This document shows positions 23,870 to 35,450 of a stretch of DNA of 64,000 bases, piece after piece. The stretch is from NCBI GenBank assembly GCA_030159075.1, contig BROG01000138.1, positions 1,268,537-1,332,536 on the forward strand. The letters are read 5' to 3'. The stretch comes from Atrina japonica (Eukaryota > Mollusca > Bivalvia > Pterioida > Pinnidae). The position numbers and the translations under genes were made by a program. A model generated the notes under the pieces. It did not search any database. It saw nothing but the letters and a program-made list of their open reading frames with translations, and was not told where the DNA came from. Position 1 is the first letter of the stretch, and each line of letters opens with the position of its first letter.

Positions 23870-24052
23870 TACAGTAAAACTTACATTATAGGACACCTCT
23901 GTATAAAGGGCACCTGCCTATAAAGGTTATTTAAACATAACCTTTGTTGACTTTATTTTACAATGAATAAACCTCTTTATAAAGGCCACCTGTCTGTAAT
24001 GGCTACTTTTTCTTGTTCCATTAAGTGGCCTTTATAGACAAATTTGACTGTA
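23870..24052. mobile_element. TA-flanked MITE, 183 bp
   Basis: TACAGTAAAACTTACATTAT to ACAAATTTGACTGTA; same subfamily as 1221 and 52690. Confidence 0.88.
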
Positions 24053-25241
24053 CATTATGGTTTCATTATGTAATTATTTATATCAAGAGATATACCGGTG
24101 CACAACAATATTTTGACGATATAATATACAGATATATGGGAACAAAGCGTGATTATATTTTAAGTAAACCATTTATATAAATATGTAGGATAGAAAAATT
24201 ACCGCAGATTTTTAACCCATCCATTCCATAAACTTTGTCAAGGTTATTACAAGTGATCCTGCTGCTCATGTGACATGCATATTTTCATTCAAATAAAACA
24301 AAAATCTCATTGCCGTAGAGATACACAATTAATTTCTTTATTTCCAATTTTCAATTCTGAAAATGTCAAGTTAATATTTACCAAAAATTACTGTATTTTT
24401 TTTGGTCATAAAAGTATGTGCAGATTTTAAGAATATGAAGAAATTATAACAAAAGAAAAAAAAAAGATTTACTCAACAGACATATATATCATGAATGTAA
24501 AATATACTAAGGCAAAACTTTAAAAAAAATTAAATGTATTGATGTCCTCTGATCAACACATCAAAAATTGCCACAACCCACATTTTTTCCCAGAAATTAC
24601 ACCATTGTTTTTCTTTTTAATTTGAAAAACATGGGGATGTTCCCATGTGAACTCTGGAGTCCTTAGAAAAATGAGAAATAAAAAGCAGGTATCAGTACAA
24701 ATGATATTGGCCCACTGCCAGAAATCTGAGTTAGTGCACATCAACCCTGCATTTTTTTTTTACAATGGCCTAATTGTAAACAATAAACATGAACATATTC
24801 TGTATATAATTGTTGGTTAACTTGTGATTGTTGGTATTATATATAATTGTATGTACATTGTAAAATAAATATCTTTATTCATCATAAATTTTTTTTATCA
24901 ATTTGATGTTTATATTGAAGAAGATGGCTGCCATGGTGGCCATCTTGGGTTTTGAAAAAACCTGAAAAATAACAATACTTTTTATGGGAAAACTACTGAA
25001 CATTCCTGTGTAAAATATCATGAAAATCACTCCCAAAGTTTTTTAATGTAAGTCCAATATAGGTCTTCAAGACGGCGGCAATCTAGGATTTTAGATGACC
25101 AACTTTGATGGACAAGGATGCAACGCAAAGGTAGTGACATTTCAAAAACCCTGAAACTGGGTCCTCTCATGCTCTATATACATGTGTATATGGTGCTTCC
25201 ATTTTAGGTTATTTTGTAACTGTGTATATACATGTTAAGGT
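24053..25241. other. Spacer, nothing recognised
   Basis: No gene or shared repeat seen. The moderately GC-richer stretch at 24915-25110 (GATGGCTGCCATGGTGGCCA) looks like a dispersed repeat, but no second copy lies in the window. Confidence 0.4.
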
Positions 25242-25319
25242 CACATTTATTTACACACTGGGGGCCCACAAGGGATACATTTACACACTGGGGGCCCATA
25301 AGGGATACATTTACACAAC
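25242..25319. repeat. 33-bp tandem repeat, about 2.3 units
   Basis: ACATTTACACACTGGGGGCC followed by CA(C/T)AAGGGAT is repeated twice, then truncated. Confidence 0.9.
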
Positions 25320-25427
25320 GTCGAGCCTCTAAGCCTTCAGTTTGCGAGTCAAAGGCCCTAATATTTAACTACCCTAATCAGTCTCAATCATGGGGAAGAA
25401 AGATTACAATATAAATGGAAAACACAT

Positions 25428-25740
25428 TCATCATAAAACCATGGTGCGGAAACGCTATGCTCTTTCCTACCAGTGGTTCCATGCAGCCAAAATCACTTGT
25501 AGCTAATGAATATTTATAAGAAGTAGGCGTGTCAAATTTATCAAATAGCAGTAGTTGTGATCAGCAACAGATGTTATGGGATACCCTGTTGAAATTCTGA
25601 AATTTTATTAATGCCTCAATCTGATTGGTTGAGGAATGCAAGCACCGTTTACTCGCATTGGCAGAGGCCTCATGATTTCAGTCACATGAAATCACTGGTA
25701 GGAAGGCATAGCAATTTCAGACCATGGTTTTACAATGATG
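25428..25740. mobile_element. Inverted-repeat element with arms of about 55 bp
   Basis: Left end CATCATAAAACCATGGTGCG and right end GACCATGGTTTTACAATGATG pair and continue inwards through CTTTCCTACCAGTGGTT / AATCACTGGTAGGAAGGC. The interior has no frame; a non-autonomous DNA transposon is likely. Confidence 0.85.
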
Positions 25741-25961
25741 GGGAAAAAACAACACAATGTGTATGTGCAAAGTACACTGGCAACTAATTTGTGTAAGCAA
25801 GGCTCACACCTCCATTAACTAGTGGTAAAAAATGTTGTATTTTCACTAGTTATGCTCTGGCAACTTGGACAGGAAGCCCCTAACACATGGAATTTAGACT
25901 CTTGTTGTACAGTACAATATACATTGGATGAAAATTCACCATTGACTCAAAAGATCTTTCT

Positions 25962-26147
25962 ATAGTGGAATCTCATTATATCGAAATAGGTCAAGTCAAA
26001 ATTCTGGTTACGCCAAATTGAAAAGCTTGTACCAATTTTTAATGAATATAAAAAAAGGTTCCTAAAAATTAGGGTAATCTTGAATTCCGGATAACTGGAA
26101 AAAACAAGGATAGTCATATGAATTCCGAGATAACAAGCTTCCACTAA
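25962..26147. mobile_element. Tigger-like MITE (GTGGAATCTCATTAT end)
   Basis: TATAGTGGAATCTCATTATA to AACAAGCTTCCACTA, with inner text AAATTCTGGTTACGCC and GAATTCCGGATAACTGG. Relative of 33946-34446 and 56967-57118. Confidence 0.72.
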
Positions 26148-26199
26148 ATTTTTAAACATGCATTTGCATGTAATTTGCATAATCATGAAGTACATTTGT

Positions 26200-26360
26200 T
26201 AAATCCTTTGTATATAAATCACCTGGTCACAAAGACCATTTTTTACTGTCCCCAATTGTACCCTTTGTATACAAATCAACCTCTATATAAAGACCACCTC
26301 CCTATAAAGACCGGTCATCTTGTGTCCCTAAGGAGGTCATTATATACAAGTTTCACTGTA
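26200..26360. mobile_element. TA-flanked MITE, left end lost
   Basis: AAAGACCACCTCCCTATAAA and ACAAGTTTCACTGTA match the 14937/18118 subfamily. Confidence 0.7.
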
Positions 26361-27244
26361 CTTGTCTTTGTATGGTTTAGCTCCTAATTTTATTCCCTTA
26401 TGCTGTAACGTGAATTCTGTAAAAATATTTTCAAATGATTCCCTATACGTTTACATACATTTAAGACAAATTAATCTTAAAACAGGAAGATTCTTTACTT
26501 TTGGCAATAAAATAAGCAAATATGTAAAAGCTGAGAAGTTAATGTATTTAATATTCAATGCATCAAAAGTTTATCACTATAGAATCCCAATATATATTGA
26601 TCAAGAAAGAGTTACTACAGAAATGTCAACAATAATTGACTATTATGTATTTAGTTCTAATTAAAGATTCCTTATTTTCGATATTCGATAATTCTATTGT
26701 CTGCAACTGAATTCCACAAAGTTAAAATCAATATCAATTGTTAATGTTTCTATTTTTGTGAATCCTATGAACATTTAACATATGTTCTGATCACTAAACC
26801 TTAGGTTTTTTCATTTTTGTTGGTTTACCCCCCCTTCTCAATATTTTTTCACTTATATAAATATGTCATCAGACACACAAACAGATACATTGTACACAAA
26901 AAACAGACAGACAGACAGAAGGACATCCATACACTAGATGCCCCAGCAGAACTTTCAGTTGAGGGGGACATAAAAACTGATAAAAAACCTTAAATTTGAG
27001 CATTTCTTTAGTTTTTGTTCTTTCTGTCACTGTAGAGAAGAGAATTAGAAATGTTAAGTATACAACATTCCAAGTTTTGGCACAGGACCAATATAAGCAA
27101 ATAATGTTTACTAATTTCTCTGTAATGTTGCAACATATTCTGATATTCACACCCTTGTTTACTTTTTATGACACTTCGTATATATCACAATTCTTTGACC
27201 TTTAACCTTTAAACAAGGGATTGTTGCCACCTGTTGAAGCCATA
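26361..27244. other. Spacer
   Basis: A 100-codon plus-strand frame at 26362-26664 has no splice support or recognisable family. A short CAGA repeat lies near 26910. Otherwise nothing recognised. Confidence 0.4.
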
Positions 27245-27335
27245 TTAACTCATTCACCCCTAAAGACACATTTGCACTGGTCCAAGTCTTTGATTTACAG
27301 GAGAATCCATTGCTTTTCGGGGGTCGATGAGTTGA
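27245..27335. mobile_element. TTAA-bounded palindromic mini-element
   Basis: TTAACTCATTCACCCCTAAA to CGGGGGTCGATGAGTTGA, 91 bp. Confidence 0.82.
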
Positions 27336-27654
27336 TTACCAACAGACTTTAGTTGACATGTAGTAAAAGTGCAGCATATACAAGCTGCAAATGAAAGCAT
27401 ATAAATGAAAAATCACAACAAAAACTAATATGCGATACTAATAAACTCTTCATAAAAAACAGCAGCAGATGTAGTTAATGTACGTATATGGTATATCGTA
27501 TGTCTAAAATATCAATTTGCTATTTTGAGTCCATTATCTGGCTCACGGGAAAGTTTAACATTTCACTGTTTGATACAAAGGATAAGAACATTCCAAGAAA
27601 ATTCAATATTCCTTCCTCAGCTCATCATATATTTATTTATAAAGTATTGCAACA

Positions 27655-28012
27655 TACCGTATTCTACCCATTAAGCGCCCATGTCCCTATAAGTGCCCCT
27701 CCCACTGTATTCTAAATTTACTCAGCTCTTTTACACATGATCAATATCTTTTCTAGCCAGTTAAAAACGAGATATTGACCAGAAAAATGTGAGTAACAGT
27801 TTATCTTTACCCCTCCACCCTCCCCCAGCAACAGAAGAATGTTGAACATGTAAGTATCCTCGTTGATAACAACAAATTTATCATTACTTTGCCTTATATA
27901 AAAAAACCTGTTTAAGGTCAATTTGACTCTTAATTGGTCCCAATAAGGCTAAGCGCACACCCCTTTTCCCATTTAATTTGTGCCCTGGGCACTTATTGGA
28001 TCGAATACGGCA
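27655..28012. mobile_element. Inverted-repeat element (TACCGTATTC ends), copy 2
   Basis: TACCGTATTCTACCCATTAA and CTTATTGGATCGAATACGGC form inverted ends of about 26 bases. The interior AATTTGACTCTTAATTGGTC is the reverse of text in 15328-15641. Confidence 0.82.
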
Positions 28013-28122
28013 ATCTACAAAGTTAGCATGTATCAACTGTGGAAAATATCGATTTCAGTGGTAAGATTATGAGAATCTACTAGACATGATATAGTGAGGA
28101 CAATTCTACAACCACTGTCATA

Positions 28123-28430
28123 CCTGAGAAATCCAGAGATGGGGATCAGGTGCCAGGAAAAAGCGTGTATGATCTGTTGACATGTCATACAGACTGTGAG
28201 TCAGTCGTCAATCCGATACTTAAGCATGCACACCACCACTTTTTATGCACAGTATAGACAATTTAACAAACACTATGATACATAGGGAATACAGAGGTGG
28301 GATCAGGTGTCAGGGAGAAGCAGGTGTACTCTAAGGACATGTCATACATGCTGTAATTCGGTCATCAATCTCACACTTAAACATGCACATCACTACTGGT
28401 CATGTATAATTCAGAAGATTCAACAACTGG
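28123..28430. repeat. Diverged tandem duplication, about 157-bp unit
   Basis: GGATCAGGTG(C/T)CAGG, GACATGTCATACA, GTC(G/A)TCAATC and ACTTAA(G/A)CATGCACA occur in order in both halves (the first landmark at 28144 and 28301). No coding frame runs through it. Confidence 0.8.
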
Positions 28431-29702
28431 CACTCTCAATCAATTCAACATTTCACAGCCAGTAAACATAAAAACGTTGGCATCCACTGTCAATAAGATT
28501 TGACTTTAAGCTACATTTAAACTGACAGTTTACATGTAACTAACTAATTAACTATGTGTTCACACCTGAATGTTGGTACACATCAATATAATTCCAAACG
28601 CATGGGAATCCAATCTGTCATTAAAAATCCTTCACAAAATCTTTTCGACTCATTTTCTGGTCTGAAGTTTCGGAGATACAATATAGCTATCTTGAAGTTT
28701 TCCCATGATAGAGAGAAAATCACAAAAGAAAGTACAAAGAGAAATCAAACAAAGAAAAAAAAATAATAAAAAACATAAAAACTTAGAGGTTGTACGTAAA
28801 GGAAGACATTATATGGTGATATGATCATCTTAGCACCTGGGTCTATTGTACATCTTCTTCTAATAATTACTATCCTATTGAATTTGCTACTTAAAACAAA
28901 CATGAAATGTTTTACCACATCTACATGCAACTCCTACACATCTTTTACCATGCTCACATAATTGGTCTAGAAATTCTACCAGTATCAGTACTGGTACATG
29001 TCAGCAGTAGCATAGAAAGCAAATCAAAAGTGGGGAGGAGAAAAACATTTTTTTTTACATTCAATTTCACCTGAAACAATTTGCCTACACATTGATAAAA
29101 TAAGAATTTTCCTTGTATGTGAAAAAGTTGGGGGGATGCAAGTTGAAGGTGATGATGATTTCTGTAATAAATAATTTGCATATACATGTCATGTACATGT
29201 AATTACAATCTAAACATAAAAGTATTAATTAATCTTTTTAAATTACAGGTGTAATTATACAACGGTACCAAACCTATATACTATAGTTTTGGTCAATACC
29301 AGTAAATAATAATAATGGTTTACAAATTTAAAAAACCAAATTTGGACAAACTCTCTTTCTATTCTGTGTCAGAATTACTAGAAATCAATATAACTTACCT
29401 GTGTTTTATCATATACCTGTTGTACCTGATATATTTACATAAGAAATATATATCTAGGCTAGGATCTAAAACTTAACACCGGTATACCTACCACATAATG
29501 AGATCTATAACATATCAAACATTACAGAACATTTTAATCACTGATTACCTGTAGAAATGCTTTGATTTGCTCTAAGTGACTAGCATCCACAATTGCCAGT
29601 TACCTATAGAAATGGTTTAATTTTCTCTGGGTGTCCAGCATCCACAAAAACTAATTTTGGTTGAAAATTTTCTAAGATCTAAATTTTTGTTTACTTTTCT
29701 TT
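28431..29702. other. Spacer, nothing recognised
   Basis: AT-rich. A donor-like CACAG/GTAAGTT on the minus strand near 29400 has no convincing exon behind it. Confidence 0.45.
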
Positions 29703-29826
29703 CAGACAGTGTTTTATGCCACACTCAACAATTTTCAGTTATATGGTGGCAGCCAGGAGAGAACCCAGTTACAATATACCCAGTGAGAGACCATGTGCCA
29801 TCTGAAAGTAAACTGGCAAACTTCCT
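29703..29826 (-). mobile_element. SINE family B, 3' part, interrupted
   Basis: TTTTATGCCACACTCAACAA and GGTGGCAGCCAGGAGAGAAC are the reverse of the 3' part of the copy at 36983-37240. The SINE breaks at the inverted-repeat element and seems to resume at 30743. Confidence 0.78.
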
Positions 29827-30742
29827 CTTACAGTGATATGAGCTGTTGTAGTTGAACAAAATTTACATGCCCCTTTTATGTGATATTCTATCTCATATAT
29901 ATTCCAAAGAGACCATCTGGTGGTTAGAATAACAAATGCATGCGTAAAATTGCAACAATCTTGCCAAATGTAAACCGTAATATCAGTTATTTTTGTCTGC
30001 CATACTTTGAGCATTGCAAATTAACTTTCATACCTAAATCAGTTTGTCTTTTTTGTCGCTTCAAAGCATTCATTTCTGAAACTGTCCACGTGTCGGGTAT
30101 ATTGGATGATCTCGACCCTTTTTTAACTCGTCCCATCGCATTTTCGGCTTTATCATTCTTGACACATATGATCATGAACTGCCCAATGCCACTGGACATG
30201 GCAGAACAATTGTAAAACGTGAGGTATATATACTTTTCACAGTTATATTGTTTTGATTTTGTCAATGTCAGCATTCAGGGTAACATTAAAGTTCGGAAAA
30301 ATGTTTTTAGTGATCTGATATATTTATTCATATATTCATCTGATTTTCTTAAAATAGCATTGAAAAGCATATATTTTACATAATACATGCACTTTCCAAT
30401 AAAAATCACATCCTGTATTTTAAAAATAAATATAAAACACATAAAAATCGGCATATTTAAACATAGTCCGAGCGCAAATAGGACCGAGATCCCCTGATCG
30501 AATTACGAAGTACATTTGATATGGCGAAAGAGAGTTTATCTGAAAGGTCATTGCATACCGAAATACAGCTGGAGTTTTTAAGGTACGTGAAAACTTAAAT
30601 TCTAATAAAACAAATAACTTCGAAAAGAAGATCTTTTACGTTTTACGTGTTTGATAATGTATTTGAACACACATTTTATCATATTCTGGACTATATGTCA
30701 GGGGACAAAAATACTCATTGTGACAGCTTATATCGCTTTAAA
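29827..30742 (+). mobile_element. Inverted-repeat DNA element with a conserved exon-like segment, copy 1
   Basis: Ends CAGTGATATGAGCTGTTG and GTGACAGCTTATATCGCTTTAAA are inverted repeats. A second copy in opposite orientation is at 53335-54356. On the minus strand a 95-codon frame ends near 29987; its CpG-containing part reads NDKAENAMGRVKKGSRSSNI and is flanked by TGTCCAG and GATTTAG/GTATGA, like an exon. No transposase motif was recognised; a captured host exon or a transposon gene remnant are both possible. Confidence 0.8.
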
Positions 30743-30815
30743 ATAAGCTTAAGTGAGAGACTTCATGGTTCAAAGCACAATGTTCTAACTTCTCATACAC
30801 AGAGACCCCAATTAA
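30743..30815 (-). mobile_element. SINE family B, 5' part, other side of the insertion
   Basis: TAAGCTTAAGTGAGAGACTT and CATGGTTCAAAGCACAATG resemble the reverse of a family B head, continuing the SINE broken at 29826. Confidence 0.55.
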
Positions 30816-31010
30816 AAGCAGTTGATACACAATAAAAATACATGTATGTTTACTTTGTCTAAATATTAAAAAGATAATCATGTGAGATTTTAGTAAAGAT
30901 AAGCTGTAGTCCAAAGGTTCCCATTCTCATTGTGAATCATAAATGTCGTATCTACAAAATGTCGTATCTTCTGGAAATGGCAGGTTCAAGCCCCACTGGA
31001 ACTAAAGATG

Positions 31011-31244
31011 TCAGTTTACTTGCAGAAATTTTCACTCCTGTTTAATTTTTGGCCATTTTCATCCGCAGATGAAAGGGCGAATTTAACTGGAAATCACAAT
31101 TCTCCGCTAATATCTGGAGCACGGACATACATGTCATCCATCAGACTTTGGCCGTTTTTATCAAATCTAAGATGGGGTAAATGGGTTTTCTGTCCTAAAA
31201 GGGAGAAAATAACGAGGGGCTAAAAAATTCACAGGTATACAGTG
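31011..31244. mobile_element. MITE-like repeat (CAGGTATACAGT end)
   Basis: CATTTTCATCCGCAGATGAA and AGGGCGAATTTAA followed by CACAGGTATACAGTG place it with 9836 and 59394. A decayed SINE B-box word (GGTTCAAGCCCC) lies just before it. Confidence 0.65.
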
Positions 31245-31254
31245 AGACTACCTT

Positions 31255-31463
31255 TACTGTAAATCTGGATTTATTGGCGAGAATTTTATTCATGCATAAT
31301 TTTCCTAGAGCTCTTAATCGTGAAAATAGAATTATCACGTTATGAAGTGATAATAGTATGACAAAATGGGCATTCAAAATCATGAAAATAACATCCCGCA
31401 GATAAATCTAGAACTTGTTCATCGCAGAAATAAAATCCCACAAAAATATCAGGATTAACAGTA
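31255..31463. mobile_element. MITE with TACTGTAAATC ends
   Basis: TACTGTAAATCTGGATTTAT and ATCAGGATTAACAGTA are inverted ends; inner arms GGCGAGAATTTTAT and ATAAAATCCCAC also pair. Confidence 0.75.
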
Positions 31464-32444
31464 TCAAGTAAAATTTCAATCATGAAGGAGATACAGGAAA
31501 GCATTCAAAATCTAAAAAAAGGCATCCATGTCTTATAACTTTGAAATCACTGTTATGGTCATGACCTTCACATGTTAAAGGTTACAGTAAACATCCAACC
31601 TTAAATTCTGGAATAAGTGTAGCAGAGGATAAAATATTGAAAAATCTGTCAAGCATGACTGATGAAATAAGTTTTCTAACTTAATATCAGGCCACGGGGC
31701 CAATATTCAATCCCGGTCCCAATGCAAAATACATTGTTTTTTTCCCAATTTGGCGTAGAGAGAGTCACCATTCTGAAATATATATCAACGCAAGGGGGAA
31801 AGCATAAAAAAAGAGATTCCATTTTATTAAGAATTACATATCTGCAAACTTTTTTTTTTTCAATTTGACACAAATTCACATTAAAATTCCCAATTGTGTC
31901 ACCAATGGAATTTTCCAAAAATTGGCAGAAAAAAGCCTGTATATGAGAATAGTTTTAACAGGATCATATCTCTTGACAGAAAAATGAAATCAAGTCAAGC
32001 AGGACCTTCTCATGTATTTTTTAGTAAATTGCAATCATGATTCTTTTGTCAACACTTTCTCAAGTAACTGTCTAGAAACAAAATGTGGCTATTGCGACCA
32101 TTGATTTGTACATAAGATTGATGTCTCTCACCTCAGGCAAACCAATAAAACAATGCACTGTTTAGTCTACATTTGACAATATCAATTTCACATCAACAAG
32201 ATCCTAACCCCAACAGGCCATAAGGTTACTGATAACAGATACGCACATACCAAATATCAAAAATATCTATCCAACACACGTGTTTCACTCACAAATACTC
32301 TGATAAAGCTTGATTAATGATGGAAATAAATCTTTGCGTAACAAGAATGCATAAAAATTTTAATGTTTCTGTATGATACCAGCATAACTTTTGAATTCTA
32401 CATGATACATGTATGTGACTCCCAGTTCTTGGTGAATTTTTCTT
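31464..32444. other. Spacer, nothing recognised
   Basis: AT-rich; no gene or shared repeat seen. Confidence 0.5.
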
Positions 32445-33715
32445 TCGGCTATCATAAGCAGATTTTAATTGGGGATTTTTCTTTCAGTAATCATTAGCAG
32501 ACTTTATTTGGCTTTCAGCTGTCATAGGCAGACTTTACTTGGGTTTTTTTTCTTTTAGCAGACTTTATTTGGCTTTCAGCTGTCATAGGCAGACTTTATT
32601 TGGGGATTTTTTCTTTCAGCAGACTTTATTTGGCTTTCAGCTGTCATAGGCAGACTTTATTTGGGGATTTTTTCTTTCAACAGACTTTATTTGGCTCTCA
32701 GCTGTCATAGGCAGACTTTATTTGGGGATTTTTTCTTTTAGCAGACTTTATTTGGCTTTCAGCTGTCATAGGCAGACTTTATTTGGGGACTTTTTCTTTC
32801 AGTAATCATTAGCAGACTTTACTTGGGGAATTTTTCTTTCAGCTATCGTAGGCACCCTTTATTTGGGGATTTTTTTCTTTCAGCTATCATAGGCTGTCTT
32901 TACTTGGGGAATTATTCTTTCAGTTATCGTCACCACTCTTAATTTGGGAATTTTTTTCTTTCAGCTTTTGTAGGCACCCTCTAATTAGAAATTTTTCTTT
33001 CTGCTATTGTCAGCACCCTTTATTTGGGGAATTTTTCTTTCAGCTATCGTAGGCAGACTTTACTTGGGAATTTTTCTTTCAGATTTCGTAGGCACCCTTT
33101 ATTTGCAGATTTTTTCTCTCAGCTATCATAGGCAATCTTTACTTGGGAATTTTACTTTCAGCTATTGTAGGCAGACTTTACTTGGGAATTTTTCTATCAG
33201 ATTTAGTAGGCACCCTTTATTTGCAGATTTTTTCTCTCAGCTATCATAGGCAGATATTTTTTCTCTCAGCTATCATAGGCAGATATTATATGGGGGATTT
33301 TTCTTTCAGTTATGATAAGTAGATTTAATTTGGGATTTTCGTCACCACCCTTAATTTGGGGATTTTTTCTTTCAGCTATTGTAGATGCCCTTTCATTTGG
33401 AATTTTTTCTTCAGCTATTGTCAGCACCCTTTATTTGACGATTTTTTCTTTCAGCTATCATAGGCAGATTTTACATGTCATCAGAAGACTTTACTTGGGA
33501 ATTTTTCTTTCAGCTATGTAGGCACACTTTACTTGGGAATTTTCTCTTTCAGATATCATCAGCAGACTTTATTCAGAAATCTCTTTCAACTATCATCAGC
33601 AGACTTTACTCAAGAATTTTTCTTTCAACCATCGTAACTAGACATTCTTTTAGCTGTGTAGGCAGACATTTAACTTGAGGATTTTTCGGTTAGCTATCAC
33701 AAGCAGACGTTACTG
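32445..33715. repeat. Diverged minisatellite carrying a repeated 3' splice-site-like motif
   Basis: Units of about 40 bp (GGATTTTTTCTTTCAGCTAT, then CATAGGCAGACTTTATTTGG). Between about 32520 and 32790 they are combined into a 61-bp higher-order unit. TTTTTCTTTCAG or a near variant recurs more than twenty times. Short open frames inside are by-products. Confidence 0.95.
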
Positions 33716-33945
33716 ACTGTAAAATATTACATATATCCTGTAATAATTCTTCTTCAGAAATGTTTAATCGAGCATAGTAGCATCAGTTACATCTCAGAGG
33801 AAGGTTAGTGGGGCAATAAGATAAACACAATAGGATGGCTGCCAATCTCAGGGCCATAATAGTTACTTCAACATGATATAAAATATAACTTCATTTCCTG
33901 CTGATAGTCTTCACCCATGGACAACTTTATTCTAACTGTTAAAAA

Positions 33946-34446
33946 TACAGTGGAATCTCATTATGTCGAAATCGTATGAGTCGAAATTCCGGTTATGTCA
34001 AAGTCGATCGTCCGGTCCCAATTATTTTACTATATATTTATACTACTTTTATTCCGGATATTTCGAAATTTTTATCTCGAAATTTCGCTTATCTTAAAGT
34101 ATTTTTCTGGTCTGAAGTATCAAAATATTACAAAATTGTCACTTGTTATCTCAAAGTTACCATCTGCGAATGAAGGTTTACATTTTGTACCCAAAAACAT
34201 TCTTAAAATTACTTGTTTACCTGCAAAACACAGGACAATCGACTTCCAGTAAGGAGCCAAGATGAAAGTGTAATGAATAATTGCTTAAATCCAATTTGAA
34301 TTAAACAGTACTCTGAGTAGGTCTCTTTGTTCTTCAATAAGAATACAAAATATATTAATTGAAAAATGTTGGTTATCTCAAATTTCAGATATCTCGAACT
34401 AAACAGGGCGGTCCTGTGAATTTTGAGATAGTGAGATTCCAATGTA
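33946..34446. mobile_element. Tigger-like MITE, about 500 bp
   Basis: TACAGTGGAATCTCATTATG and AGTGAGATTCCAATGTA form the ends. Inside are repeated TCGAAATT / AATTTCGA words and GGTTATCTCAAATTTCAGAT. No transposase frame remains. Confidence 0.82.
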
Positions 34447-34616
34447 TGTGTCAACTAAACAGAGGGCTTTACTGTGATCAACAATAATCAAATGAAAAAA
34501 TATATATCATAAGTTTCAAATCTGAGAGTCAACAGCACTTGAAGTAGAATCATATTGACAGATACCATCTTCATGATCTCTTTTTTTAACTTCATTTGTA
34601 ATTCAGTTTTGTTCGT

Positions 34617-34680
34617 TTGTATGCTGTTTTACGCCACACTCAACAATTTTTCACTTATATTCAGTTTTCCAGTTATACAA
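34617..34680 (-). mobile_element. SINE family B 3' fragment
   Basis: GTTTTACGCCACACTCAACA and TTTTTCACTTATAT match the reverse of the family B tail. Confidence 0.6.
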
Positions 34681-34682
34681 AT

Positions 34683-34878
34683 GTACATGTATAGAGTGGC
34701 TATCAATTCATCTTTTGAGACCACTGTCAGAGAAGACCATTTGCCTTGTCAAACCACCATCTGAAAATTACCTAGTTAAATGAAATTTTAATAAAACCTC
34801 TTTTAAGAGACCACCTGTCTTGTTAGACCACAATGCGGTGGCAGATATGGTGGTCTTTCCAAACAGGTTTCACTGTAT
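34683..34878. mobile_element. TA-flanked MITE (GAGACCAC subfamily)
   Basis: Text TTTTGAGACCACTGTCAGAG and the right end CAAACAGGTTTCACTGTA. The left end is decayed. Confidence 0.75.
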
Positions 34879-35361
34879 TACAAGATGATCCTATGGTCTC
34901 CAGTACAAATAATATTTTTTAAGGTACTTTATCAACATCAGAAATCTGGTCAGGGGATAAAAATGCTACACAATTCTCCCTGGTAAATTGTAAGGCCTAA
35001 AATAAAATTAAGTTTTGTTTGCTGTTTACTGACCGACCCACGAAAGTCACCGCGACTCGGAAATTTCATTGCCGTTTTCAAAAAAATATCTTTTTTTTTT
35101 GACGATCTTTCTGGAACGTTCGATTACCATCACAACTTTATATAGTATTAGTATTACTTCAACTCGATCTTTAAGAATATACATGTATATATTTTTACCG
35201 TGGCGCTATTATTTATTCAATGAAGCATCGTACATTAACAGTATTTTATCCCAGTAGTGTAAAATAATGGCCAGAACGTACGTAACATGACACTAGGAGC
35301 CTATCAAGGAACTGCAAATTCATAAGACGGCCTCTTGTAACTCTTCGATATATTACCAGCA

Positions 35362-35391
35362 ATATATAAAGCTAATATTAGCTTTATATAT
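35362..35391. repeat. 30-bp perfect palindrome
   Basis: Arms ATATATAAAGCTAAT and ATTAGCTTTATATAT meet without a loop, inside the 34992-36423 element. Confidence 0.95.
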
Positions 35392-35450
35392 CGCTAATAT
35401 TACCAATCCATCTACAGTATTAGGGCATAAATGAGTTTGCCGAACTTTAT

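Noticed and set aside
26362..26664. 100-codon plus-strand frame
   Set aside because: Length is within chance for this AT content; no homology recognised and it starts beside a MITE end.
35393..35403. TAATATTAC, the geminivirus-type replication nonanucleotide, near a palindrome
   Set aside because: A nine-base AT-rich word is expected by chance; there is no Rep gene, and it is not in the loop of the palindrome.
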